Origin: DASWZN01 sp963841635
GTDB lineage: Bacteria > Acidobacteriota > Terriglobia > Bryobacterales > Bryobacteraceae
DNA: 64,000 nucleotides
Reading direction: 5' to 3'
Assembly (NCBI GenBank): GCA_963841635.1
Contig: CAWJDO010000002.1
Coordinates: forward strand, 3,286,001-3,350,000
This document shows, piece after piece, positions 28,892 to 36,587 of the stretch. Position numbers and translations under genes: made by a program. Under the pieces are notes generated by a model. That model did not search any database. It had not been told where the DNA came from and worked only from the letters and a program-made list of their open reading frames with translations. Within the stretch, counting starts at the first letter, position 1; each line of letters begins with the position of its first letter.

Positions 28892-29373
28892 AGCGGCTTA
28901 CGCGAGAGTATCGCTTCCACGATTCCGGTGGTAGAGTAGCCCGGCTCGAGTGCGAGCGTCAGAACCTTGCCGCCCGCAGCTTCCACTTCCTCGCGGCCCG
29001 CCACCCAATGAGCCCAATCGGCTCCCTTGACCAGTATATCGGGCAGCACGGCGGCGATGAGCTCGCGCGGCGTGTCCTCGTCGAACAGAGTGACGGCATC
29101 GACGGCGGCGAGCGCGGCGGCAAGCGCCGAGCGGTCCCGTTCGCAGACGATCGGCCGGCCGGGACCCTTGAGGCGGGCGACGCCGGCGTCAGAGTTGAGC
29201 GCCAGGATCAGGACGTCTCCCAGCGACCGCGCTTGTTCGAGCAGGCGAACATGGCCGGGATGGAGGATGTCGTAACAGCCGTTCGTGAACACGACGGTTT
29301 TCGCCTGGCGCTTCCATTCCGCCCGGGCGGCAACGAGTTCCTCGCGCGTGTAGCAGCGGCCCACGGAGTTCAT
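28888..29373 (-). CDS. rfaE2: D-glycero-beta-D-manno-heptose 1-phosphate adenylyltransferase (RfaE2/HldE C-domain)
   Basis: Activates heptose-1-phosphate to ADP-heptose for LPS inner core. The 161-residue protein has the nucleotidyltransferase motif NGCYDILHPGHVRLLEQA (HxGH at residues 38-41), LALNSDAGVARLKGPGRPI and the terminal GYSTTGIVEAI segment. It is a stand-alone adenylyltransferase, without the HldE kinase domain. Frame is open far upstream, but the ATG at 29373 fits the family start. It is coupled to mfd (stop/start overlap), and the heptosyltransferase genes lie 700 bases away on the other strand. Confidence 0.92.
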
Positions 29374-29466
29374 TATGGCAGGCTGGGGGCGGCAACCGGA
29401 GCATCCGCGAACTTCCGTGAACTTCGCGGGACCAATGCCGCTGGTATCATAAAAGACGAGGCACCC

Positions 29467-29691
29467 ATGCGGTTCGAGCGAATCACGGTTGACCCTGTCG
29501 TAGCCACCGGCAAACCCTGCATCCGCAATCTGCGCTTCCCGGTTTCCCGGCTGCTCGGCCTCCTGGCAGCACGGGAGTCCAGGGAGTCGATTCTGAGCGC
29601 CTACCCTTACCTGGAAGAGGCGGATATCGACGAGGCTCTGCAATATGCGGCCTGCCTTTCGGAAGACGAGACCATTGAGCTGAGCCGGTGA
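29467..29691 (+). CDS. DUF433 protein, probable antitoxin
   Basis: A 74-residue protein of the DUF433 family: RITVDPVVATGKPCIRNLRF (the conserved G-K-P-x-I-x segment) followed by a short winged-helix-like part (ESILSAYPYLEEADIDEAL). DUF433 proteins typically pair with DUF5615 PIN-like proteins as toxin-antitoxin modules. That is the case here: its TGA overlaps a GTG that opens a DUF5615 frame. The toxin is frameshifted, so the antitoxin is now an orphan. Confidence 0.82.
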   Translation: MRFERITVDPVVATGKPCIRNLRFPVSRLLGLLAARESRESILSAYPYLEEADIDEALQYAACLSEDETIELSR

Positions 29692-30049
29692 GGTTCCTGG
29701 TCGATATGCCACTGTCGCCAGATCTGGCACAGTGGCTGCGAGCCGAAGGCCATGACGCGGTCCACGCTTCCGAGCTCTCTATGAGCCAGAGTCCAGACTC
29801 GAGATTCTCCAGTCCGCCATTGGCAGTGGTCGCGTTGTCATCACGGCGGACCTGGACTTCCCGAGGCTTCTGGCCGGGCTGGGCTCGGCCGGCCCGGGGC
29901 TGATCCTGCTGCGCGGTGGAAACTACAGCGAGGCCGAAAGCCGGGATTGCGTGCGGCGCGTGCTGATGTCGGTGGCACACGCGGAGTTGCCTGGGCTTGT
30001 TGTCGTGGTCGATCGGGAGAGGATTCGACGGCGGCGGCTCCCTATCTAG
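29688..30049 (+). pseudogene. DUF5615 PIN-like toxin, frameshifted
   Basis: The frame opens with RFLVDMPLSPDLAQWLRAEG and HDAVHASEL, the typical DUF5615 N-terminus, but diverges after about residue 35. The rest of the family sequence continues in another frame from about 29792 (SGRVVITADLDFPRLLAGLG, then GLILLRGGNYSEAESRD) to a TAG at 30047-30049. One indel near 29785-29792 breaks the gene. Either a true pseudogene or a sequencing error; coding quality on both sides is good. Confidence 0.8.
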
Positions 30050-30064
30050 AGGTACGCTGGTCGG

Positions 30065-31066
30065 GTGGCGTGGACGAAGATCCTGGTGCGGGGGACTAAC
30101 TGGCTCGGCGATGCCGTGATGTCGCTGCCGGCTCTGCGCGCGCTTCGGCAACGCTATCCCGAGGCCCGGATCACAGTGCTGGCGAGAGGCTGGGTGGCGG
30201 ATCTCTACCGCCGCGAGCCCTCGGTGGACCAGGTGCTGGTGGCGCCGCAGAGATGGCTCGCGCTGCGGAGACAGCGCTTCGACGTCGCGATTCTGTTTCC
30301 CAATTCGTTTCGGAGCGCTCTCGATGCCAGGATGGCCGGGATTCCGCGTCGCATTGGATACGACCGCGACCGGCGCGGTCTCCTGCTCACCGACGCCATA
30401 CAGCCGCCCAAGCCGGGCGAGACGCCTCCGCACGAGCGCTTCTACTATCTGGAGTTGCTGCGGCGGGCCGGCATCCTCGACGCGCTGCCTCCACCCGAGC
30501 CGATCCTGCTTCACGGCGCCGAGGAAGCCCGCTGCGCCGGGATCGACATGTTTCGACAGATGGGAATGAGTGGGCCCGTCGTGGGCGTCAGCCCGGGAGC
30601 GCAGAACAGCCGCGCCAAGCAGTGGCTTCCCGAACGATTCGTCGAAAGCTCCATACGCGTTGCGGTCGCGCTTGGCGGAGGCGTCGCGATCTTCGGCTCG
30701 GCGAGCGAGGGCGGGTTGTGCCTGGGGATGGCCGAGGCGCTGCGGCGCGCGGGCGTCCAGGTGCTGAGCCTGGCGGGGGAGACCACGCTGGCGCAGTTCA
30801 TCGAACTGGCCGCGGCCTGCCGCGTGTTCCTCACCAACGACTCCGGCGCCATGCACGTTGCTTCGGCGCTGGGCGTAGCCACCGTTGCGGTGTTTGGCCC
30901 CACCGATTTTGTCGCCACCGCGCCCGCCGGACCGGTCTCTTCGATCGTCCGGGCGGGAGTCCACTGCAGTCCATGCATGTTGCGGGACTGTCCCATCGAC
31001 CACCGCTGCATGACCTCCGTTACGGCGGAAAAAGTGGCGGAGACAGCGCTCGAATTGGTGAAATAG
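30065..31066 (+). CDS. waaF: ADP-heptose:LPS heptosyltransferase, WaaF-like
   Basis: GT9-family enzyme that adds heptose to LPS inner core, 333 residues. N-terminal domain: KILVRGTNWLGDAVMSLPAL, ITVLARGWVADLYRREP and PNSFRSALDARMAGIPRRIG; C-terminal domain: VGVSPGAQNSRAKQWLPERF and the GT9 signature FLTNDSGAMHVASALGVATV, then AVFGPTDFVATAP. The CSPCMLRDCPIDHRCM segment near the C-terminus is typical of WaaF. Starts with GTG. First gene of a short LPS core operon. Confidence 0.92.
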   Translation: MAWTKILVRGTNWLGDAVMSLPALRALRQRYPEARITVLARGWVADLYRREPSVDQVLVAPQRWLALRRQRFDVAILFPNSFRSALDARMAGIPRRIGYDRDRRGLLLTDAIQPPKPGETPPHERFYYLELLRRAGILDALPPPEPILLHGAEEARCAGIDMFRQMGMSGPVVGVSPGAQNSRAKQWLPERFVESSIRVAVALGGGVAIFGSASEGGLCLGMAEALRRAGVQVLSLAGETTLAQFIELAAACRVFLTNDSGAMHVASALGVATVAVFGPTDFVATAPAGPVSSIVRAGVHCSPCMLRDCPIDHRCMTSVTAEKVAETALELVK

Positions 31067-31072
31067 GGGATC

Positions 31073-31435
31073 GTGGACACCAGGACCAAAATCCTCGACG
31101 CCGAGGCGGCGATTGCGGCCGCCGGCGCCGCCGGGCGGGCGGGGAAGACCGTGAAGCTGGTTACGGGTACCTTCGATCCGTTGCTGGCGACGCATGCCCG
31201 CAGGCTGTGCGAGATTGCCGGCGCGGGCGCGGTTCTGTTCGCAGCCATCCGCGAGCCGGAGGCGCCGCTGCTCACGGCGCAGGCGCGCGCGGAGTTGGTG
31301 GCGGCACTGGGAGTGGTAGACTACGTGGTGCTCGGCGATGTGCCTCTCCGGCCGGACGAGGTTTACCGGGAGGAGAGCGCTGACGCGCACCGCACACGGG
31401 ATCTGATTCGGAATGTTCAGAAACGGCAGAGCTAA
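31073..31435 (+). CDS. RfaE2-like nucleotidyltransferase homologue lacking the HxGH motif
   Basis: A 120-residue protein that resembles the N-terminal part of cytidylyltransferase/RfaE2 enzymes: KTVKLVTGTFDPLLATHARR aligns with the NGCFDxLHxGH region, and AELVAALGVVDYVVLGDVPL aligns with the later substrate region. The catalytic HxGH is replaced by ATHA, and the conserved GPGRP loop is missing, so ordinary adenylyltransferase activity is unlikely. GTG start, six bases after waaF; its end overlaps the next heptosyltransferase by 23 bases. Sitting between two heptosyltransferases, it may be a regulatory or decayed paralogue of RfaE2. Confidence 0.55.
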   Translation: MDTRTKILDAEAAIAAAGAAGRAGKTVKLVTGTFDPLLATHARRLCEIAGAGAVLFAAIREPEAPLLTAQARAELVAALGVVDYVVLGDVPLRPDEVYREESADAHRTRDLIRNVQKRQS

Positions 31436-32426
31436 GAGTTCGGGCGAAGGACCGCGCATCCTGGTGGTCCGGCTCAGCTCGATGGGAGACGTGATTCACG
31501 CCCTGCCCGCCGTCGCGACTCTCAAGCACAGTTTTCCCGGATCGGTGTTGAGTTGGGTGGTGCAGCCGCGTTGGGCTCCGCTGCTCGAAGGGAACCCTTA
31601 CGTTGACCGCGTGGTTCCTTTCGACCGCCGCCGCCTGAAGAGTTGGGGCGAGGCCTGGTCTCAGCTGCGCGCGCTGCGCTACGATTTCGCGGTGGATTTG
31701 CAGGGGCTGATGCAATCGGCGCTGATCGCATCGCTGGCCCGTTCCGACCGTATTTACGGGTTCCACCGCACCCAGGTACGCGAGAAAGCCGCGGCGGCCT
31801 TTTACTCGAACGAAGTGCGCACGGCCCGCGGGCACGTGGTGGATGAGAACCTGGAACTGGCCGCGGCGGCCGGTGCTTCGACCATGCTGGTGACTTTCCC
31901 GCTGCCTGCCGGAGTTCCCGAAGGCGATCTGCCGGGCGGAGAGTTTGTGCTGGCGAGCCCGCTGGCGGGTTGGGCTGCCAAGCAGTGGCCGCTGGAGTTC
32001 TACCGCGGGCTGGCGCGGCGCCTCAACGAAGAGTTGGGCGTGGCGCTGGTTTTGAACGGGCCGCCCGCCAGGGCCCGCGAACTGGAACATGTGGACGGCG
32101 CGTTCGTCCATAGCTCGGGGCTCTCGGGCCTGATTTACGCGACGCGGCGGGCGGCCGCCGTGCTGGGCCTCGATAGCGGCCCCGCGCACCTGGCGGCGGC
32201 GTTGGCGAAACCGGGCGTCGCCATCTTCGGCCCCACGGATCCGGCCCGCAACGGCCCCTACGGAGACACCTTCACCGTTCTGCGCTCGCCGGGGGCCGTG
32301 ACCACTTACAAGCGACGTCAGGAACCCGACGCCAGCATGCTGCGGATCACGCCCGACGCGGTCTTTGAAGCGCTCAAGGTCCGGTTGCAGGCTCGGGGCA
32401 GGCCAGCGGGGTGCGCTTCGGACTGA
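31413..32426 (+). CDS. waaC: ADP-heptose:LPS heptosyltransferase, WaaC-like
   Basis: Second GT9-family enzyme of the locus, 337 residues. N-terminal ILVVRLSSMGDVIHALPAVA and SVLSWVVQPRWAPLLEGNP, then the WaaC-like FAVDLQGLMQSALIA and IYGFHRTQVREKAAAAFY. C-terminal domain has SPLAGWAAKQWPLEFYRGLA and GLDSGPAHLAAALAKPGVAI with FGPTDPARNGPYG. Heptosyltransferase I adds the first heptose to Kdo; assignment to I rather than II rests on these segments. The end overlaps the next gene by 16 bases. Confidence 0.9.
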   Translation: MFRNGRAKSSGEGPRILVVRLSSMGDVIHALPAVATLKHSFPGSVLSWVVQPRWAPLLEGNPYVDRVVPFDRRRLKSWGEAWSQLRALRYDFAVDLQGLMQSALIASLARSDRIYGFHRTQVREKAAAAFYSNEVRTARGHVVDENLELAAAAGASTMLVTFPLPAGVPEGDLPGGEFVLASPLAGWAAKQWPLEFYRGLARRLNEELGVALVLNGPPARARELEHVDGAFVHSSGLSGLIYATRRAAAVLGLDSGPAHLAAALAKPGVAIFGPTDPARNGPYGDTFTVLRSPGAVTTYKRRQEPDASMLRITPDAVFEALKVRLQARGRPAGCASD

Positions 32427-32974
32427 TGCCGGGGTTTCCCAGATCCTACGCGCACGCGGCGGCCCGGCTGCGCGTCCTTTTCGGGTTCGCGCTGGTGGCG
32501 GCGTTTGCGTGGTTCTCCGCACCGGACGCGCGGTCGCTCGCCTGGGGGCTGCCGGTGGCCGCGTTGGGACTAGTCCTGCGGGCGTGGGCGGCCGGCCACC
32601 TCGCCAAGAACCAGCGGCTGGCCACCAGCGGGCCCTATGCTTACGTGCGCAACCCGCTCTATCTGGGGACCGCGCTGGCTGGGGCCGGGCTCGCGATTGC
32701 ATCGCGGCAGGCGCTGCTGGCGGCGCTGTTCGCCGCGGCCTTCGGCCTGGTGTATCTTCCGGCCATCCAGCTTGAAGAGGAGTATCTGCGAGAGCTGTTT
32801 CCCGAGTATCCGGCCTATGCGGAGCGGGTGCGGATGTTATGGCCGCGCCTGGCGCCGGGCGGCTCCGGCGCGGGCCGATTCGAGTGGCGATTGTATTGGA
32901 AGAACGAGGAATACCAGGCGCTGGCGGGATTCCTGGCGGGCGCGGCGTGGCTCGTCTGGAAGGCGTGGCGGTAG
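32411..32974 (+). CDS. Isoprenylcysteine carboxyl methyltransferase-like membrane protein
   Basis: A 187-residue integral membrane protein of the ICMT/PEMT-like family, with four to five helices. The conserved C-terminal part is visible: TSGPYAYVRNPLYLGTALAG, the SAM-binding GPY..vRNP..l segment, and LEEEYLRELFPEYPAYAERV. Bacterial members methylate small lipids or isoprenoid-like acceptors, mostly uncharacterised. Transcribed with the heptosyltransferases (16-base overlap), so it may modify a lipid A or core precursor; that is inference. Confidence 0.8.
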   Translation: MRFGLMPGFPRSYAHAAARLRVLFGFALVAAFAWFSAPDARSLAWGLPVAALGLVLRAWAAGHLAKNQRLATSGPYAYVRNPLYLGTALAGAGLAIASRQALLAALFAAAFGLVYLPAIQLEEEYLRELFPEYPAYAERVRMLWPRLAPGGSGAGRFEWRLYWKNEEYQALAGFLAGAAWLVWKAWR

Positions 32975-33072
32975 AGCACCGTGGTTATAGCTTTCCGTGG
33001 CTAGAGCCATAAGTCGAGGTTCGCGCTATACTCCCGAGTAGTAACTTCACACTCAGAAAGGGTACTCTCTCC

Positions 33073-33852
33073 ATGACTCCACGTGTGTTCACGCTCACTA
33101 CCTTCCTGCTCGCGACGATGTCTTTGTCCGCGCAGCAGTACAAGAACCTCACTTCGCTCGCCACCTTCAAGGTCGCTCCTGGCAAGGAAGCAGCCTTCGT
33201 GGCAAAAGGCAAAGCTTTCGTGCCGGTCCTCGACAAGTTGGTCGATGCAGGTGTCGTACAGGCTTACGGGATCGACGTGGACATGTTACACGCGCCGGGA
33301 ACGAACAACGTCGTCTTCTGGGCCGATGTGGCGGATTTCGCCGCGCTGGCCAAGGCGGACGACGCCATCGACGGGTTCATGAAGAGCAATCCCGCCATAG
33401 TGGGGGACCTGTTTTCCATGAGCGACATGTCGACGCATGCCGACCTCGTCCTGCGTTGCTGGGAGGAGAATCATCGCGCTGCGCCGGCGGGCGCCATGCC
33501 GGTGGAGGACATCGACATGGTCCAGGTCAAGCCCCAACGCATGCAGGAATACCTGGAGCTGTTCCGCAAGTACGACAAGCCGGTTTTGGACAAACTGGTG
33601 GGCGACGGCGTCATTTACGCCTACGAGATACTCACCGAGGCGGTGCACACCATGAAGCCGGGCTTCGTCTGGCAGGTTACAGTGCTGCCGGACCTGGGTG
33701 CGAAGGACAAAGTACACGCCGCGTTCGTGGAGTCCTATAAGAAGCTGCCGGACGGCGAGCGCGAAATGCTCGACAGGGTGGCTTTCGACATGACCGAGCA
33801 GGGCAGCCACCGCGACGACCTGGCCACAAGCGCGGTCTTCCGCCAGAAATAG
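33073..33852 (+). CDS. Secreted protein with two repeated alpha+beta-barrel-like domains
   Basis: A 259-residue protein with a short signal peptide (residues 1-21, cleavage near LSAQ). The mature part contains two similar halves. First: ATFKVAPGKEAAFVAKGKAF, then VLDKLVDAGVVQAYGIDVDM. Second: VQVKPQRMQEYLELFRKYDK, then VLDKLVGDGVIYAYEILTEA. Each looks like a ferredoxin-like dimeric alpha+beta barrel unit (ABM-like), here fused in tandem. I know no defined function for this family; an extracytoplasmic binding or small-molecule oxidation role is possible. It stands alone, with a 98-base gap upstream. Confidence 0.7.
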   Translation: MTPRVFTLTTFLLATMSLSAQQYKNLTSLATFKVAPGKEAAFVAKGKAFVPVLDKLVDAGVVQAYGIDVDMLHAPGTNNVVFWADVADFAALAKADDAIDGFMKSNPAIVGDLFSMSDMSTHADLVLRCWEENHRAAPAGAMPVEDIDMVQVKPQRMQEYLELFRKYDKPVLDKLVGDGVIYAYEILTEAVHTMKPGFVWQVTVLPDLGAKDKVHAAFVESYKKLPDGEREMLDRVAFDMTEQGSHRDDLATSAVFRQK

Positions 33853-33906
33853 GGTGGCAGGCCGGGCTCGTCCTATCCCGCGTCGACTGTACAGCGTTGA
33901 CTGGCG

Positions 33907-34707
33907 GTGCCGTGGTCTGGTGTGATACTGGCGATGCCCGGCTTCGGCGCGATTGAGGACAATCTGCACGCGACGCTGGCGGCCTTCGCAAGCGCGAAGC
34001 CATCGGGAGAGACGCGCCCGTTGGAGGGCGTGGCGGTGGCTTCGTCGGCGGTCCAGTACTCGATGTTCAACTCGGCGGTGCTGACCGCTCCGGTCGCGAG
34101 CCCGCGGGAGCTTAGGCGGCGCATCGAGACGGCGGCCGGTTTCTTTGAGGCGCGCGGGTTGGGCTGGTCCTTCTGGGTTTGCCAGGGGTGGCTCGAGAGC
34201 GGAGTCCGCGGCGTAGTCGCCGACATCTTCTCCGGCTGCGGCCTGCATGAGGTGGCGGAGATGCCGGGCATGGAAGCCCAGGGGCTGGCGCCGGCGGTTC
34301 GCGGGTTGCCCGCGCTCGCGTTCCGGCGGGTGGGCGACGCGAGAACGCGCGCCGATTTCAGCGCCATCATGACGGTTGCCTTCGGGCTCCCGCCGGCGGT
34401 GGCGCGCGAGATTTACGAGCCGGAAGGAACCTGGGGGGCCGGTCTTATGGGCTGGTTGGGATACTCGGGGGATGTGGCGGTAACCAGCGCGGCGACGTTT
34501 GCGACCGGCTCCGCGGTGGGCATTTACGCGGTGGGCACCCCGCCCGAACACCGACGGAAAGGATTTGCGGAAGCTGTCGTGCGGCACGCGGCGGCGGAAG
34601 CGGGACCAGACCGGCCGAGCGTGCTCGAGTCAAGCGAGGCGGGACTGTTGCTATACCGGAGGCTGGGTTACCGGACGGTTACACGGTACGCGGTGTTCGC
34701 GACGTAG
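33907..34707 (+). CDS. GNAT-family N-acetyltransferase
   Basis: A 266-residue protein whose C-terminal part (about 185-266) has the GNAT acetyl-CoA-binding region, seen as AVGIYAVGTPPEHRRKGFAE followed by LESSEAGLLLYRRLGYRTV. The N-terminal 140 residues are also conserved-looking and may be a degenerate second GNAT fold (ETAAGFFEARGLGWSFWVCQ). Substrate unknown. Start uncertain: GTG at 33907 is used; an ATG at 33934 is also in frame. Not clearly part of an operon. Confidence 0.75.
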   Translation: MPWSGVILAMPGFGAIEDNLHATLAAFASAKPSGETRPLEGVAVASSAVQYSMFNSAVLTAPVASPRELRRRIETAAGFFEARGLGWSFWVCQGWLESGVRGVVADIFSGCGLHEVAEMPGMEAQGLAPAVRGLPALAFRRVGDARTRADFSAIMTVAFGLPPAVAREIYEPEGTWGAGLMGWLGYSGDVAVTSAATFATGSAVGIYAVGTPPEHRRKGFAEAVVRHAAAEAGPDRPSVLESSEAGLLLYRRLGYRTVTRYAVFAT

Positions 34708-35144
34708 GTCCGCTCCTTCGCGGTCGCGGCTCGGTGCTGGCAGGGGAGCGCCACACGGACGGCCGGTGCAGGCGGGGAGCGCCGTAAATTCCGAGCAGCA
34801 TGACTGACAGAAGACCAGCGGTGGGACAGGCACGAATTTCGCAAGTGCGGCGAAATTCGAGCCAGTCCCGGGTTCGCCGCCAATCGGGCGGAATCGTTTG
34901 TCCGCGAAGCGGCTGGAAGTCAACCGCTTCGCGGACGGGATATGATGCACCGGGCTGGAGAGGGTATGAAATATGAAGAACTGGAGTCCGCGCCTCGATG
35001 AACTATGAATCCCGGAAAGCGTGCCGGGGCGGCGTGTCGGATCTCGGCCACCAGCGGTGCGTGGATGGTGTCTGTCAATCGCCTCACATCCAGTAAGACG
35101 GAGCACGGCGCGGATGAGTTTCAGTTGAATTGATCGGAATATCT
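34708..35144. other. Gene-free region with dispersed repeats
   Basis: About 440 bases between the GNAT gene and the DUF4337 gene. It starts with a half copy of the GC-rich 'CCGCTCC...GGTCGCGG' repeat (34708-34740) and includes a long palindrome at 34823-34869. The remainder shows no coding signal that I trust; frames through it encode only repeat-derived peptides. Confidence 0.7.
34823..34869. repeat. REP-like palindromic element
   Basis: Imperfect palindrome of 47 bases. Outer arms GGGACaGGC / GCCaGTCCC, inner arms GAATTTCGC / GCGAAATTC, with a 7-base loop. A related element lies at 52492-52539 with the same GGGAC and ATTTCGC arms. Confidence 0.8.
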
Positions 35145-35681
35145 TTAGCGGATCAGAAGCACCGTCAGGGCGGCGCCCGCGCCGATCACCGTCAGTACGA
35201 CTCCGGCCGACCAGAACCAGCGGCGGCGTGTCATCAGGGACAGCGAACAGAAGACGATGGCGATCTCGAGGAAGACTTCGGCGAAGTGGAACCGCAGCGC
35301 GTGGCGGCCCTTGACCTCGCTCTCGTGCTCGAGCTCGTGCGCCTTGTGCGAGATCTCGTCGGCGTCCTGGCGATAGCGGTCGACGTTCGCGTCGTATTTC
35401 TTGGCGGCAGCCGCCGCGGCGGGGCCGGGGACGGTGCGCAGCATGTCGGCGGAGGATTCCGACTGGTAGCGTCGGATGGACTTGCTCTGGTAATAGGCCC
35501 ACTGGTCGGAGGCCTTCTGCTGCTCGAGCAGCTCCTCGGTGATGCTCACGTTTCCCAGGACGGAGACTAGCGCCAGGGCCGCGGCGACGATCGCCATGGT
35601 GGCGCCAACGGTGCGGTCGAACGGTTCGCGTGCTTTCTCAGCTGCCTCTTTGAGTTCGTCTTCGAGCCCCATGAGTTCCAC
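35145..35681 (-). CDS. DUF4337 membrane protein
   Basis: A 178-residue protein of the DUF4337 family: an N-terminal helix (about 25-45, VGATMAIVAAALALVSVLGN), a long charged coiled-coil-like central region (SDQWAYYQSKSIRRYQSESS and YRQDADEISHKAHELEHESE) and two C-terminal helices (FLEIAIVFCSLSLM and WSAGVVLTVIGAGAAL). Function unknown. It is divergent from the aldo/keto-reductase-like gene; the two start codons are only six bases apart, so their promoters lie inside each other's coding sequence. Confidence 0.85.
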   Translation of the reverse strand: MELMGLEDELKEAAEKAREPFDRTVGATMAIVAAALALVSVLGNVSITEELLEQQKASDQWAYYQSKSIRRYQSESSADMLRTVPGPAAAAAAKKYDANVDRYRQDADEISHKAHELEHESEVKGRHALRFHFAEVFLEIAIVFCSLSLMTRRRWFWSAGVVLTVIGAGAALTVLLIR

Positions 35682-35687
35682 AGTATC

Positions 35688-36524
35688 ATGGCTCTGATGC
35701 CTGAAAACGAGCTGCGCACTTACACGAGCACGGTGCTAGGACGCACGGGCCTGCGCGCCGGCCGGCTGGGAGTTGCCTCCAGTTACGGGGTTCCCACGGA
35801 CGCCGTCGAGCGCGCCTTCGAGCGTGGCGTGAACTACTTCTATTGGGGCAGCGCGCGCACCAAGTCCTTTGGAGAGGCGCTCCGGCACCTGGCGCCGCAA
35901 CGGGAGCGGTTCGTGCTGATGATCCAGTCGTACACGCGTGTGGCGGGGCTGATGGGCTGGAGTCTGGAGCGGGCGCTGCGGGCGTTACGGTTCGACCACG
36001 CCGATCTGCTGCTGCTGGGGCTGTGGAACAAGCCCGTGCCCGGTCGCATCCTCGACGCCGCCCGCAAGCTGAAGGAGCGTGGGCTGGTGAAGCATCTGGC
36101 GGTCTCGACGCACAAGCGCGTGCTGGTGCCTCAGATCGCGGCCGGGAGCGACTTCGACGTGGTGCACTTCCGATACAATGCCGCCCATCCGGGTGCGGAG
36201 CAGGACATCTTTCCCCATTTGCCGGCCACGAACCTGCCCGGCCTGGTGGCGTACACGGCAACCAGTTGGGGCCAGTTGCTGGGCAAGAAGAGCTTCCAGG
36301 CGCGCATGGCACGCACGCGGCCGATCCCGGCGGACGAGAAGACGCCCACGGCGGCGGATTGCTACCGCTTCGTCCTGACGCGGCCGGAGGTGGATGTGTG
36401 CATGACCGGTCCGGCCAACGGCGCGGAGATGGACCAGGCGCTGGAGGCGCTGACGCGCGGCCCGATGTCCGAAGATGAGCTGGACTGGATGCGGTGCGTG
36501 GGGCGGGCGGTGCTGGGGAAGTGA
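35688..36524 (+). CDS. Aldo/keto reductase-like protein with altered active site
   Basis: A 278-residue TIM-barrel protein with the AKR layout: TVLGRTGLRAGRLGVASSYG at the N-terminus, AFERGVNYFYWGSARTKSFG in the position of the active-site loop, LRFDHADLLLLGLWNK, then KLKERGLVKHLAVSTHKR and a C-terminal DVVHFRYNAAHPGAEQ region. The usual catalytic residues are not where expected: Asp of GVNxxDT is Tyr, the Lys of the VxxTK strand is Gln, and the His of LLxxH is Leu. NADPH-dependent reduction is therefore doubtful. Confidence 0.75.
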   Translation: MALMPENELRTYTSTVLGRTGLRAGRLGVASSYGVPTDAVERAFERGVNYFYWGSARTKSFGEALRHLAPQRERFVLMIQSYTRVAGLMGWSLERALRALRFDHADLLLLGLWNKPVPGRILDAARKLKERGLVKHLAVSTHKRVLVPQIAAGSDFDVVHFRYNAAHPGAEQDIFPHLPATNLPGLVAYTATSWGQLLGKKSFQARMARTRPIPADEKTPTAADCYRFVLTRPEVDVCMTGPANGAEMDQALEALTRGPMSEDELDWMRCVGRAVLGK

Positions 36525-36533
36525 GCGGATGAG

Positions 36534-36561
36534 CCCGTCGCTTGTCGCCCGTCGCTCGTCG
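36534..36561. repeat. Short dispersed repeat (GTCGCTTGTCGCCCGTCGCT)
   Basis: An internally repetitive CGTCGC-rich stretch between the AKR-like and LacI-like genes. The reverse complement of nearly the same sequence occurs at 45928-45956, next to the decaheme cytochrome gene. Confidence 0.7.
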
Positions 36562-36587
36562 ATCCGGATGGGGTCCGGCGCCGTCGT

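Noticed and set aside
29483..31459. 658-codon minus-strand frame opposite waaF and neighbours
   Set aside because: Runs antisense across several real genes; no motifs.
34651..35502. Open frame across the repeat-rich gap and the DUF4337 gene
   Set aside because: Encodes repeat-derived and antisense peptide; the region is better described as repeats.
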